Assembly (NCBI GenBank): GCA_965224535.1
Contig: CBDCZR010000022.1
Location: 124,001 to 188,000 of the forward strand
DNA: 64,000 nucleotides
Reading direction: 5' to 3'
Source of the DNA: JBCDHN01 sp965224535
Lineage (GTDB): Bacteria > Verrucomicrobiota > Verrucomicrobiia > Verrucomicrobiales > DEV007
The notes under the pieces were generated by a model. The model was not told the origin of the DNA. It made no database searches and was given only the letters and a program-made list of their open reading frames with translations. The translations under genes and the position numbers were made by a program. This document shows, piece by piece, positions 43,299-53,267 of this stretch. Position 1 is the stretch's first letter. Every line of letters begins with the position of its first letter.

Positions 43299-46200
43299 TT
43301 AGGGATTAGATCCGTGTTTTTGCATTTGCTCGCGGATGTATTCGTCCACCTCACTTCTTGGAAGATAACTAAAACCGGCGAACGCGCTCGATTCAAGAAG
43401 CAAAACTTCGTCGTCTAGGCGAACGCGGTCAAACCCCAATGCAACTGAACGATTATGCCCCTTGACTGTTTCAAAACGATGCCTTATGTCGGCAGGTTCG
43501 TAAACCCTTGCTTCCAAGGGGATACGTATGGGGTGCTCCCCAAATTCTTTGTTCCACCACCAAAGCACAGCGCCTCGGGAGTTGATGAATTCCCCGCCAA
43601 GCACTAGAAAGTTTTCGCCATCGTAGTACATGCCCGCGCTTGGTGACTCTTCCCACCGATGCCGTTCCTTGGGTACATTGGGCAAAGCGTAAAAGGTAGG
43701 TCCACCGCCAGGAGTTGTTTCCCATCGATCCAGTCCGACCACTCTTTCAGAGATCCAATGGCGCGCTTCGAGCAACAGGCGCGCTTTCCCGGATTCCCTG
43801 TGAACCGCTAATGCCGTCATTCTGAGTTCTGAGGACTTCCCTTGCCTGGTGATGGCCCAAGACCATTCGTTGTTCCAACCAATATTTTGAGGCGCGATCC
43901 ATGAGGTATGTGGTTCGCGGTCGACGAGCAAGTCCGCTTTGCCTGTTTCCGGATCCAACTCCGCAATGTGTCCGGTGGGGAGCATGGCGATGCCTCCACG
44001 ATAGACCAGGTATCGTCCGTGACGTCCCGGTGCCATTCCGTAGATAATGCGCCCACTTTTGTCGAGAAAGCTTTTCGTTTCGCGCCGCAGGCTAGAACTT
44101 AAAATGGTTCCCTCCAAGGTAGTTGGATTGAGTCTGAAAATCCCTTGGCCTTGGATTGTAGCTTGCATAGCACCAACGTAAGAAACGATCGAGTCGCCAA
44201 TAAACTGCATACCGGCTTTTTCTTGGAGAAACGGAATGTCCCGCACGCGCCACACTCGGTCGCTTGCGTCAAAACTGGCCATGGCACCTTTTGTGAGCAA
44301 CACCAGTTCTCCTCCACGATAGTGCAGTGAGGCGATGTGCGAAGCATGACTGGCCAGATTGAATCCGGTTGGGACGTCCACGCGATTTCGGCGGATTTCG
44401 CGATCTGCAGCATTACCTGAGGGAAGGTCGAAAACTACGGAATCCTTCTTGGGTGAGTCAAGGATGGCGGACCGAAGCGATGAGGGCAAGGGGGGTAAAT
44501 TGTCGACGGATCGCTTTTTCCAATCGCATTCAGCCATCCGAGCGTCATTTATGAGAAAACTGACTTTGGATCCTTTCGTTGCCAATGCCAAAGGGCGGCC
44601 GGGCACATTCTTGAAAGCAAACGACCTGACAAACAACGAATCCCAAGTCGGTGGCGGCAGGGGTGAGGAATCTCTTTCGCCATCAAGCGGCACTTCCGGT
44701 GGAATTCCGAGTTCCTTGTAGAGTCTTCCAACGTAGGAGTTTTTGCTGTAGTACTTGTTCATCCACCACCGGTTTTCTTCTTGCAATGCGTTAACGGGGC
44801 GAACGAGAGAAAGAGCCACAGATTCGTTTTCTTTGTAGCTGTTAGCAGTAGTTCTGACCAACTTGCTACCCAGGGATGTGCCGATGACGGGCTGTTTTTC
44901 GAAAACCAATTCGTAAAGAGGTATCCAGGTCGAAGCTTGATAGCGACGTTGGAGATAATCACGTCCGTATCCTCCCCCATTCCCAATTCCAACACCGGCG
45001 AGCAGGCCGGCCATGCAATCGAGAAGTGATCGTTCCGCCAACTCGTGGCGGGACTCGAAAACAAGATTCAGAATTTCGTCGTAGCGGTCAACGGTTTCGG
45101 GTCCTCCAAAAACGGATTGCAGCCACATATTTAAATACAAGGAAGCGAACTGGTTTGGAAAGCCTCCGGCGTCTTGAAGGTTCCGGATGACACGCCGCCA
45201 AGATTCAAACTCGATGCTTTGGCCTGCGTGATTGTAGAGAATCGAGGGGATGTTATTACGAGAATGTCGGATGTTTGTCCCGGACCGGCTAAGTAGTAGC
45301 GAGTATCCTTTCAAGCAGGCGGCCAAGCGTTCGCGGTTGGCTTCGATGGACATGTCTTCTTTGGATGCTTCTTCAACTTCCCGTGAGCTGTTGGTGTAAA
45401 TTTCCAAAGCCAAATCCACCAATTGTGAGGGTTCGCTGACTAGCGCCAGTTTTTCGAGCGCCTCAAAACTGTACGGGTTGGTTCCCGTCATTGTTTGGAA
45501 ATAGGCATACATTTCAGCATAGCCACGTTGCAGTTGTTGGAAGAGTTCACTACGTGCGGGGCCGGCTTCCGTCCTATTTTGGCGATACCATTCGAGCAAC
45601 CAATCCACCGATTGCTGTGTTTGCTCAAAGTTGCTTGCGAGGACTCTGGAAGGGTGGGGCCGAGTGCGCTTTTCGCGTGGGTCGTAGACGAGCATGTCCT
45701 TCGCTTCCAGGGAACGGGTCATGGCTAACCAGAGACGAAACCAATTCAACATCGTAGCCAACTGTTCGCTGGAAATTGGGGGCGTCTGGCCGGCAGCGGC
45801 CGCGCTGAGTTTCCGGAAACGGGAATATTCCAGAGTCATCCGGCGGAAATGAAGCCGGTCCAGACTGAAGCCGTCGGGAACGTCTTCGGGCAATCCGGCC
45901 TCGGCCAGTGCCAAGGCGGCTTCGCAAGCGGCTACCGCGGCTTCATTTCGCCCCAGCTTTTCCAACCAGATCGCCTCGTCGTACAAAAGTACAGCTTCCT
46001 TGCCTGGATGCCACAGGGAATCATTCGTGACTGGAAGCGCGCCTTTGGCCGGAAACCGCTCCTGCAACGCAGCGGCCATCGCTTCGGCCAAACTGGTGTA
46101 AGTCGAATCCGGCGCGCTCAGCGCAAAAACTTCCGGTTCGGCCGAGGGAGCGCGCAACTTCAACTCAATGGCGGTGGTTCCATCTCGTTCTTCCCATTGT

Positions 46201-47009
46201 CCATCGAGAACATATGCCCCGGCCCGGAAAGCAGTGGGCTCGATGTCGAGAAGCGATTTTTCAAACTGAAGATCCCCGAGATAGTCGCGCTCCAAAACGA
46301 ACAGGTTTGGAAGCCGTTGCAAATGGCTGGCGAGGACCTTCCGCAACGTCAGCGACCGGTATTGGGCTTCGAGATTCGCCAGGTCCAATTCGGGGGTGAA
46401 GTTGAGCAGGGTCAGTCCCACCGCATTTTTAGGATCGATCGACAATTTGCCTTGCAGCGCCAAAACGGACTCCGCCACTTGCTTGGACCAGGATTCCAGG
46501 TCGCCGCCTTCTTCGGGCATTAGCCATTGGCCCAGCACCACACCCAGTTCGGTGGAAACGAACCGGGCTGAGACGAAAGCCTCGCTTCCCGTCTCCAAGC
46601 GCTCCACGATAACTGCGCCATCGACCCCTTCTAGCTGTGGGGAGCCAGAAAACGAAATGCGCTGTTCGCGGACGATTTCGTCCAGATCAAGGCGTTCCTG
46701 AAGATCAACCTTCCCGGATAGCTCCGGGTAGAGAATCTCGGCATACTGAGTGTCCTCAGTGGAGGCCAGGACGACCAGGGTAGTCCGCGGCTGCGGCGCC
46801 ATCGCGTCGGCAATCTTTTCGGACTTGTCCGCTGTCGAAACATGTTCGACATCAGGCGGCTGATTCGATGATTTCGGACTGGGTTGGGCTTTCTGAGCGG
46901 TGGATTCACCGCCGTCAGGTTGAACCGCCGGTTGGTCGCAACTGGTGATAAGGTAAGCCAAAAATAGTCCGGGCAGAACAGCGACAATGACGTGTGGTTT
47001 GGCGGACAT
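43299..47009 (-). CDS. Very large lipoprotein of unknown function
   Basis: The 1236-aa protein has a lipoprotein-type signal (VIVAVLPGLFLAYLITSC, acylated Cys near residue 24) and a Gln/Pro/Ser-rich linker. An N-terminal domain (about 75-330) resembles the CsgG/FlgO-like beta-alpha sandwich (LVVLASTEDTQYAEILYPEL; LFVLERDYLGDLQFE). A helical, TPR-like middle (AVLLYDEAIWLEKLGRNEAA and onward, about 340-720) follows, then a beta-rich C-terminal half that may be a propeller (ELDPETGKADLLVDREP; GRYLVYRGGIAML). Family assignment beyond this is not possible. It is divergent from the giant TPR gene. Confidence 0.75.
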   Translation of the reverse strand: MSAKPHVIVAVLPGLFLAYLITSCDQPAVQPDGGESTAQKAQPSPKSSNQPPDVEHVSTADKSEKIADAMAPQPRTTLVVLASTEDTQYAEILYPELSGKVDLQERLDLDEIVREQRISFSGSPQLEGVDGAVIVERLETGSEAFVSARFVSTELGVVLGQWLMPEEGGDLESWSKQVAESVLALQGKLSIDPKNAVGLTLLNFTPELDLANLEAQYRSLTLRKVLASHLQRLPNLFVLERDYLGDLQFEKSLLDIEPTAFRAGAYVLDGQWEERDGTTAIELKLRAPSAEPEVFALSAPDSTYTSLAEAMAAALQERFPAKGALPVTNDSLWHPGKEAVLLYDEAIWLEKLGRNEAAVAACEAALALAEAGLPEDVPDGFSLDRLHFRRMTLEYSRFRKLSAAAAGQTPPISSEQLATMLNWFRLWLAMTRSLEAKDMLVYDPREKRTRPHPSRVLASNFEQTQQSVDWLLEWYRQNRTEAGPARSELFQQLQRGYAEMYAYFQTMTGTNPYSFEALEKLALVSEPSQLVDLALEIYTNSSREVEEASKEDMSIEANRERLAACLKGYSLLLSRSGTNIRHSRNNIPSILYNHAGQSIEFESWRRVIRNLQDAGGFPNQFASLYLNMWLQSVFGGPETVDRYDEILNLVFESRHELAERSLLDCMAGLLAGVGIGNGGGYGRDYLQRRYQASTWIPLYELVFEKQPVIGTSLGSKLVRTTANSYKENESVALSLVRPVNALQEENRWWMNKYYSKNSYVGRLYKELGIPPEVPLDGERDSSPLPPPTWDSLFVRSFAFKNVPGRPLALATKGSKVSFLINDARMAECDWKKRSVDNLPPLPSSLRSAILDSPKKDSVVFDLPSGNAADREIRRNRVDVPTGFNLASHASHIASLHYRGGELVLLTKGAMASFDASDRVWRVRDIPFLQEKAGMQFIGDSIVSYVGAMQATIQGQGIFRLNPTTLEGTILSSSLRRETKSFLDKSGRIIYGMAPGRHGRYLVYRGGIAMLPTGHIAELDPETGKADLLVDREPHTSWIAPQNIGWNNEWSWAITRQGKSSELRMTALAVHRESGKARLLLEARHWISERVVGLDRWETTPGGGPTFYALPNVPKERHRWEESPSAGMYYDGENFLVLGGEFINSRGAVLWWWNKEFGEHPIRIPLEARVYEPADIRHRFETVKGHNRSVALGFDRVRLDDEVLLLESSAFAGFSYLPRSEVDEYIREQMQKHGSNP

Positions 47010-47111
47010 TGGTTCTACGCACTGATACCAATAAGGCCTGGCTTGTCACAGAAAAAAATGAGTTCGTTGATAGCCTCCCGCCTCCTTCCCTTTCCAGCAT
47101 GAGGAGCCTGC

Positions 47112-50100
47112 GTGCTTGTCACGGAGCCTGTTTTTGATACAATCCAAGGTATGCTTGCGGGGAAATTCCAAATCCCAAGCGCCAGATTCCAAACAAATTC
47201 TAAATCCCAAATCCGAAGCTCAAAACGTCGCGGTTTTTGGAATTTGGCGCGTGATTTTTGGAAATTCGCGGCTGCGGCTGGGTGCGCTTTTTTCCTGACC
47301 TGCGGCGATGTCATGGCGGAAACGGCAGCGCCGCCGGAGGCGGTGAAAATCTACCGCATCCTGGCAAAACGCCCAACCTCACCGCAGTTGTTCGACCGCT
47401 TTTTCCACTCTTGGCTGGAGCACGCAAATGTGGCGGGGTTGCAGGCATTCCTTCAGGCGCAAGACGAAGAGGCAGGGGCGACTTGGGTCATTCGTGCGGC
47501 GGTGTTGGAGGAGCTGGGGCAGGATCGCGAGGCCATTTCCGCGTTGCGCGAGGCTCGCAAGCGCGATCCAAATGCGCCGGAGATTCTGCTGCGCCTGGCG
47601 CGGATTTACACGCGCACCCAGCGGCTCAAGGAGGCGAATTTCATCCTCGTCGCGGCGCAAAAACTCGAGGCGGGGCCGGATTTGACGCTGCGCATGGCTC
47701 ACCTTCGCGGTCAGGTGCTTTTGCGGCTGGGACAAACCCGCGAGGCGCTGAAAATTTGGCGCGCGCTCATCGATGCCAACCCGGAGGACGATGAGTTGCG
47801 CGAGGATGTGGTCGAGTGGCTGGCCGAGGAGCGGCTCTGGACGGGCGCGATCGAGATTTCGGGCGAATTGATCCGCCGAACCGGCGACGCGCATTTGCGG
47901 GTGAACCGGCAATTTCGCCTGGCGGAGCTTTACGCAGAGAGCGGCGGCGAAAAGCAGGCGCTGAAGCTTTACGGGCAGCTTTTGCGCGATTCCGGCCAGG
48001 GCACGTGGTTGGAGGCGGAGACGCTCGATCGCGTGGAGGCGCTTTTGCGCCACGAACCGGGATTTGGCGATTTTGGCGCGTTTTTGACGAAAATGCGCGA
48101 GGCGAACCCGAAACGGATCGCCGTCCGGCAAAGTCTGGCGCGTTGGCTGGCGGCGCAGGGCAAAAAGGACGAGGCGGTGGCCGAATTTGAGGAGATTTTG
48201 CGCCTGACGCCGGGCGCCCGCGAAATACGCGAACAATTCGTGACCGTGCTGAGCGAACTCGGCGAACACAAGCGCGCTGTGGCTGAGTTAGAGCGGTTAG
48301 TCGGCCTGTTTCCGCAAGATGCGGAGCTGCTGGTGCTCTTGACCCAAGCCTACGGCCGCGCCGGGCGCGATGAGGATGCCGTGGAGACCGTGCGCCGGTT
48401 TTTGGAGGCGGGGGAGGCCGCGGAGCATCGCTACGTGCGGGCCATCCGGTTGCTGGACGATTTTTCGCTCAGCGAGCCGGCCCGGGAGCTGACGCGCAAA
48501 TTTTTGGCGGCGTTTCCGGACAGCGTCTCGGCCAAGGAAGCGGCGGCGGCCCTGTTTCAGCAGCGGTTTCAGCGCAAAGAGGCCTTGGCGCTGTGGCAGG
48601 ATTTGTTGCGCACGGGCGATCGCGACGTGCTCCTGCGCGTGGCAAAAACCGTGTTGCGCCGCGGCCACTACGAGGTGGCGTTCGACCATCTGCACCGGCG
48701 CCGGGCGGAATTCGCGCAAGATTTTCCGTTGCTGGAAACTTACCTGCGCGCGGCTCTTTCCAGCGGCGCGGTGGAGCTGGCCAAACCGCAACTGCGGCCG
48801 TGGGTGAACGGTTGCCGATCGCCCGTTGAGCTGGAAAACGCGACCCGATTTGCCCTCAGTTTTGCCCGCGTGGGCCAAATGACGGAGGGGCTGTCCGAGG
48901 AGCTGCTGGCCGATCCCGAAGCCACCGTGCAAGACGCCTGCCTGTCGGCGGTTTTGCTGGAAGAACTGAGCCGCGGCGAGGATGCGGAGGCCTTGCTGCG
49001 AAAATTCGCCGAAACCGGCAACCGGCCGGATTCCACGCTCCTCGCCCTGACTCAACTGTCCGCGTTGCAACAGCATCGGCGCGATTTTTCCGGTGCAATC
49101 GAGACCGCGGAACGGCTTATCGAGGCTCCCGGGGGCAACAAAACCACCAGCCTGCAAAAATTGGTTCAGCTTCACCGCAAAGCCGGAAATTTGCGCGAAG
49201 CGTTGGCCTGGACGCGGCGGCTCAAGGCACGCCTTCCGTCCAATCCGCAAAATTGGATGGACGAGGGCCTGTTGCTTCACGAAATGGACCAAACCGCCGA
49301 CGCCATCGCTCTGTTTCGCCAAGCCACCGGCCGGTTTGAGGGCGACGAGCGCTTTCCCGCCCGGCTCGCCAAATGGTTCGCCGCGGAAGGTCAGTGGACC
49401 GACGCCGAGCAACTTTACTGGCGGCTCTACGAGCAGGCGGAAGGGGATGCGGACAAGTTGACCTGGGCCCGGCGGCTCTACGCCACCGCCAAGGAACAAA
49501 GTCAGGATCGCGTGGACGCGCTGTTGGAGCGGATGCGCCAGCGTCAGGAGCAGGATCGCAGCTCCGTCGCGCCGTTGCTGATTTTGGCGGATTTTTTCCG
49601 CAGGGAAGAGCGCCCGGACGAGGAAAGTGCTGCCCTGAAACGCGCCGCGCAACTTCAGCCGCGCAACGTGGAGGTGCTGCTGCAACTGGCCCGGATGCAC
49701 GAGGGCAAGGGCGAGTGGCGCCAGGCCGTGGACGCGCTGGAACGGGCCATGCCGCACGATCGCAGCGGCCGGGCGCAGCGCCGCATACCCAGGGTGCTAA
49801 CCGAAGCCGGGCAGGCGGATCTGGCGCTGGAAAAGCTGGTGGAACTGGCGCAGGGCGGAAAAATTGAGGCCGAAGAGGCGCGCGAGGTCGCCGGCAAGTT
49901 GATTCGGCACGTCACCATTCCGCAGGCGGCGCGATTTCTCAATCTCATCGCGGATCACGCTCCGGACGACTTTCGCCAGCAGTATTTAACCGCGGTTTTT
50001 CGCGAAGAATGCGGCGATTTCGCCGGTGCGGCGGAGGCCTTTCGCGTGTTGTTAGGCCCGCCGAATTTTTCCCGGCCGATCGCCGATTTTGGCCCGAATT

Positions 50101-52952
50101 CGCGCGCTGTAGCCCGGTTGGCGCCGCGCGAGACCCAGCAGCTCGCGCACTGGTGGAAGGATCGCGCCGAGGCTTACGCTTATCGCCCGGACGCCCCGCA
50201 TGGGACGCTTTTTCACGCCAGTTTCGCGATCCACAACCACGGTTCGCAGCGAAACGTGGGCGGGCCGGTTCTCTGGCTGCCGGATTCCGCGGAACAAGGG
50301 CGGATTTGGGCCATCGAGCACCTCTCCGGCATCCTGACGCGGGCCGATGCGGCCACCCGCGAGGTGATTCGCCGCGATTTGGCCGCAGCCGGGATTTCGC
50401 CGCTGCAAATCCGGGTCATGGAGGCCGTGCATCGCGGCGACGCGTTCCCCGAAGTTTTGGTGGCAAACGCGGATCAACCGGCTGCCGCCGCCATGTGGGC
50501 CATGTTCGACGCGAAATTTGGCAACAACGCCGATCCAGCCGAGACCGGCCGCGTGCTGGCTTCGCTGAAATCGCGGCATCCTGTTTTGGCGCTCGCGGCG
50601 CGGGTCAGCGTCCGGAGTGCGCTCAGCGGCGAAAGCAAAATCGACGCGCAAGAGGTCCTCGAAACGATGCATCAACTCGCCAGCGGCGACCTTCTCGCCT
50701 TCGATGAATTGATCGCGCCGGTTTGCCACACCTTGATGCGCCAGGGCCACGAAATCGCCGCGGCGGAGATTTTGGACCGGTCCATGGAGGTGGCCGGCGA
50801 AATTTGGAAACTCGGCCCCGCGCCGGATTTTGACTTCGGCATCCTGAACTACGCCATTCCCGGAATCGCGCCCGGTGTGGACCGGTTTTTGACCTTTCCC
50901 GCACCTGTGCGAATCGTTCAATCGACCTTCAGTTCCACCGGCGGTTGGGACATTGACGGAACTTCGCTGACAACTATCGAGAGGGCGAAAACTCGCCGGT
51001 TGGTGGAAAATCTCGACCATCCGGGGCTGAAATTCGCCGTGGAGCGCTCCGCGGAAATCCCCACCGCCCGTGGACGTTTGAAGGAATGCGCCGAACGCGG
51101 CGACGTGGCGTCGCAAGTGCTCGTCGCCATTCACCAAGGGGGCGAAACCGGCGCGCGAAATCTGCTCGGGCTGCTGGAAAACGCCAGCCCGACCGAACGC
51201 GAGCGACTTTACGAACTGCTGCTGCTTCGGCTGGCGGAGGTGGAGCTGGACGTCATTCCGCCGCAACATCACGGCCCTCTGCGTCTCGCTGCCAAACGCA
51301 TCATGGGCGGAAATGTGGCTCCGGGCGGCGCACATCTGGCCCTGAACCGCGCCATGAGCCGGTTGGGCGGTTTGGCGCCGGAACTGGCGAAGCTGCGAAA
51401 TTCCGCCGCTGCGGTGAGGATTGGTGGAGGGTCGATTCGTTTGGGCGGAAGGGTCATTTTGTCCGGCCGCGGCCACGTGATCAACTACCCGTTCATCTAC
51501 CCCGGCGCCTCCAACCAGCAGGTCACGGAACTTCAGGAACTGCGGGTGAAAATCGACCAGTTGACGGCGGAAGAGCGCTACGCCGACGCCGCCTGGCTCG
51601 TGCAAAAATCCGTCTCCACCGAGTGCTTGGCCGCGCTCGCCGACGTTTCCGAACGCTGGCAGACTCAGGCGCTCGACTTTTTGCGCCAGGCCCATCCCCG
51701 CGTTCGCGAGGAACTCCGTGCCCTGCTCGATCCCGGCCCCAAGGCGGATTTTCACGCCCGGGCGAGGTTTGGCGCGTTTTTGGCGATGTTTGGGAACGAT
51801 CCCGACGCCGCTGCCGCCGTTTTTGAGGAGATTTTGCGCGAAAACCCCCAAAACGACGCTTTGCGCCTGCGATTGATCGAGTTGCGGCTCGACGCTGCAG
51901 AAATCGGCGAGGCCCTGGCTCAAGCCGCCGCGCTTCACCCGCAAAGCCACCACCATTTGGGCCGCATCTTGGTTCGTCCCCTGACCGGCAACGGCAATGG
52001 CAACGTTTTCGTAAACCCGGGGGGCGTTCGGCAAATCGGCCAAATCCTGGAGAAAGTGGACGCCGCCGCGGAATTTGTGGAGGAAGTGCTCGGCGCCGCG
52101 GAATTCGCCGCCGGCTGGTTGCCGCGGTTTGACGACGGCCAATTGCAACGCGGCGACTACGCTTGGGCGGCGCAAATTTGGGGATGGCTTTGGAAACAGC
52201 CGCTCAACGCGCCAGGCGGCAAAAAGCTGGGCGCGCTTTTTGGCGAGCTGAATTGGGTGGGCGACCCGGAATTGAGCGAATGGCACCGGCAACGGCTGGT
52301 TTGGTTCGAAAAGCTTGGCCGCCAGCTCATGCGCATGCCGTCGCATCGCGCCGACGCGCTGAGGGTTTGGATCAGTTGGCAGGATCTCGCGGGATCAGAA
52401 ATGGCGGCGGAGGCGGAAGTTTTCGGCTACTTGAAGGAAGCGCTGCTGCCAGCGGGCCCAGGTCCGATTTTAGAGGACAATTGGCCGTTTTCTCCTCCCG
52501 GTGCCGTCATCGTGAATGGCCGCAACTCACTCTTCATTCGCGGCAATGGTTCGATTGGCGCCGGCGTTCTGGGTTTAGAGCCGCAAACCACCGACGCGCC
52601 CCTGAAAAACGTGCTCGAAGCCGCCGGTCGAGCCGCTTTCCGCGCCAATCGCCCGGATTGGCTCGCGTTCGAGGTTTTGCCCAAAATGCGCGAAAATTGG
52701 GGCCAGGACGCCCCTAATTTCGCCTACGCGAAGCTGCTCCAAACGCTCTATTTCGGCGAAAAGGACGAAATCGTCCCCGCCATCGAGGCTGCGCGCAAAA
52801 TCCTCGATCGATCCGAGTCACCGTTCGACCCTCAGCGCGTTTGGGCGCACATCGTGGAAATTGCCAACGAAGTGCGCAAGCTCGGCGTTGATTTTTCGAA
52901 AATCCCGAAATTCAAAGCCACGAACGACTCCGACATCACCATCGGATTTTGA
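47112..52952 (+). CDS. Giant secreted TPR protein
   Basis: The 1946-aa protein is made largely of TPR repeats from about residue 80 to 960 (EAISALREARKRDPNAPEIL, AVAEFEEILRLTPG, ESAALKRAAQLQPRNVEVLL), then a long helical and mixed region with more TPR-like units near 1560-1620. A signal peptide precedes it (DFWKFAAAAGCAFFLTCG, cleaved near DVMA, about residue 68). The first 50 codons read across a repeat-like intergenic sequence, so an internal start such as ATG 47148 is as likely as 47112. TPR scaffolds mediate protein contacts; no catalytic domain is visible. Confidence 0.8.
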   Translation: MLVTEPVFDTIQGMLAGKFQIPSARFQTNSKSQIRSSKRRGFWNLARDFWKFAAAAGCAFFLTCGDVMAETAAPPEAVKIYRILAKRPTSPQLFDRFFHSWLEHANVAGLQAFLQAQDEEAGATWVIRAAVLEELGQDREAISALREARKRDPNAPEILLRLARIYTRTQRLKEANFILVAAQKLEAGPDLTLRMAHLRGQVLLRLGQTREALKIWRALIDANPEDDELREDVVEWLAEERLWTGAIEISGELIRRTGDAHLRVNRQFRLAELYAESGGEKQALKLYGQLLRDSGQGTWLEAETLDRVEALLRHEPGFGDFGAFLTKMREANPKRIAVRQSLARWLAAQGKKDEAVAEFEEILRLTPGAREIREQFVTVLSELGEHKRAVAELERLVGLFPQDAELLVLLTQAYGRAGRDEDAVETVRRFLEAGEAAEHRYVRAIRLLDDFSLSEPARELTRKFLAAFPDSVSAKEAAAALFQQRFQRKEALALWQDLLRTGDRDVLLRVAKTVLRRGHYEVAFDHLHRRRAEFAQDFPLLETYLRAALSSGAVELAKPQLRPWVNGCRSPVELENATRFALSFARVGQMTEGLSEELLADPEATVQDACLSAVLLEELSRGEDAEALLRKFAETGNRPDSTLLALTQLSALQQHRRDFSGAIETAERLIEAPGGNKTTSLQKLVQLHRKAGNLREALAWTRRLKARLPSNPQNWMDEGLLLHEMDQTADAIALFRQATGRFEGDERFPARLAKWFAAEGQWTDAEQLYWRLYEQAEGDADKLTWARRLYATAKEQSQDRVDALLERMRQRQEQDRSSVAPLLILADFFRREERPDEESAALKRAAQLQPRNVEVLLQLARMHEGKGEWRQAVDALERAMPHDRSGRAQRRIPRVLTEAGQADLALEKLVELAQGGKIEAEEAREVAGKLIRHVTIPQAARFLNLIADHAPDDFRQQYLTAVFREECGDFAGAAEAFRVLLGPPNFSRPIADFGPNSRAVARLAPRETQQLAHWWKDRAEAYAYRPDAPHGTLFHASFAIHNHGSQRNVGGPVLWLPDSAEQGRIWAIEHLSGILTRADAATREVIRRDLAAAGISPLQIRVMEAVHRGDAFPEVLVANADQPAAAAMWAMFDAKFGNNADPAETGRVLASLKSRHPVLALAARVSVRSALSGESKIDAQEVLETMHQLASGDLLAFDELIAPVCHTLMRQGHEIAAAEILDRSMEVAGEIWKLGPAPDFDFGILNYAIPGIAPGVDRFLTFPAPVRIVQSTFSSTGGWDIDGTSLTTIERAKTRRLVENLDHPGLKFAVERSAEIPTARGRLKECAERGDVASQVLVAIHQGGETGARNLLGLLENASPTERERLYELLLLRLAEVELDVIPPQHHGPLRLAAKRIMGGNVAPGGAHLALNRAMSRLGGLAPELAKLRNSAAAVRIGGGSIRLGGRVILSGRGHVINYPFIYPGASNQQVTELQELRVKIDQLTAEERYADAAWLVQKSVSTECLAALADVSERWQTQALDFLRQAHPRVREELRALLDPGPKADFHARARFGAFLAMFGNDPDAAAAVFEEILRENPQNDALRLRLIELRLDAAEIGEALAQAAALHPQSHHHLGRILVRPLTGNGNGNVFVNPGGVRQIGQILEKVDAAAEFVEEVLGAAEFAAGWLPRFDDGQLQRGDYAWAAQIWGWLWKQPLNAPGGKKLGALFGELNWVGDPELSEWHRQRLVWFEKLGRQLMRMPSHRADALRVWISWQDLAGSEMAAEAEVFGYLKEALLPAGPGPILEDNWPFSPPGAVIVNGRNSLFIRGNGSIGAGVLGLEPQTTDAPLKNVLEAAGRAAFRANRPDWLAFEVLPKMRENWGQDAPNFAYAKLLQTLYFGEKDEIVPAIEAARKILDRSESPFDPQRVWAHIVEIANEVRKLGVDFSKIPKFKATNDSDITIGF

Positions 52953-52972
52953 GCCAACGGGCCATTGAACAT

Positions 52973-53171
52973 CTCGCACGAAGGCACAAAGGCACAAAAG
53001 CACGAAGCGCAGGGCCAACCTCTCAATTCATCAGATTCTTTGTGCCTTGGTGCCTTTGTGCGAGCCCCAACAGTTCTCCGCACGGCCAGTGAAAACCTCG
53101 CACGAAGGCACAAAAGCACGAAGCGCAGGGCCGACCTCTCAATTCATCAGATTCTTTGTGCCTTCGTCGAG
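52973..53171. repeat. Two tandem copies of a dispersed inverted repeat (copies A and B)
   Basis: Copy A (52973-53064) and copy B (53097-53171) each begin CTCGCACGAAGGCACAAA and end with its approximate complement (CTTTGTGC...TCGAG), flanking a 30-nt centre (CGCAGGGCC...CAATTCATCAG) that is nearly identical in both. Copies C and D near 62.8-63.1 kb have the same arms but a different centre. The gap between the TPR gene and sdhA contains only these repeats. Confidence 0.8.
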
Positions 53172-53267
53172 ACCCCACCCTTCCCCACCTAAAAACCCGC
53201 ACCTAACCTCATCCCCTTGCATTTCCCACGCGTAATGCTAGGTGGTGCTCCCTCCATCCAACCCAGC

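Noticed and set aside
50052..52346. A 764-aa minus-strand ORF
   Set aside because: It is a shadow of the TPR gene in GC-rich DNA, with no family motif and biased His/Arg/Gln composition.
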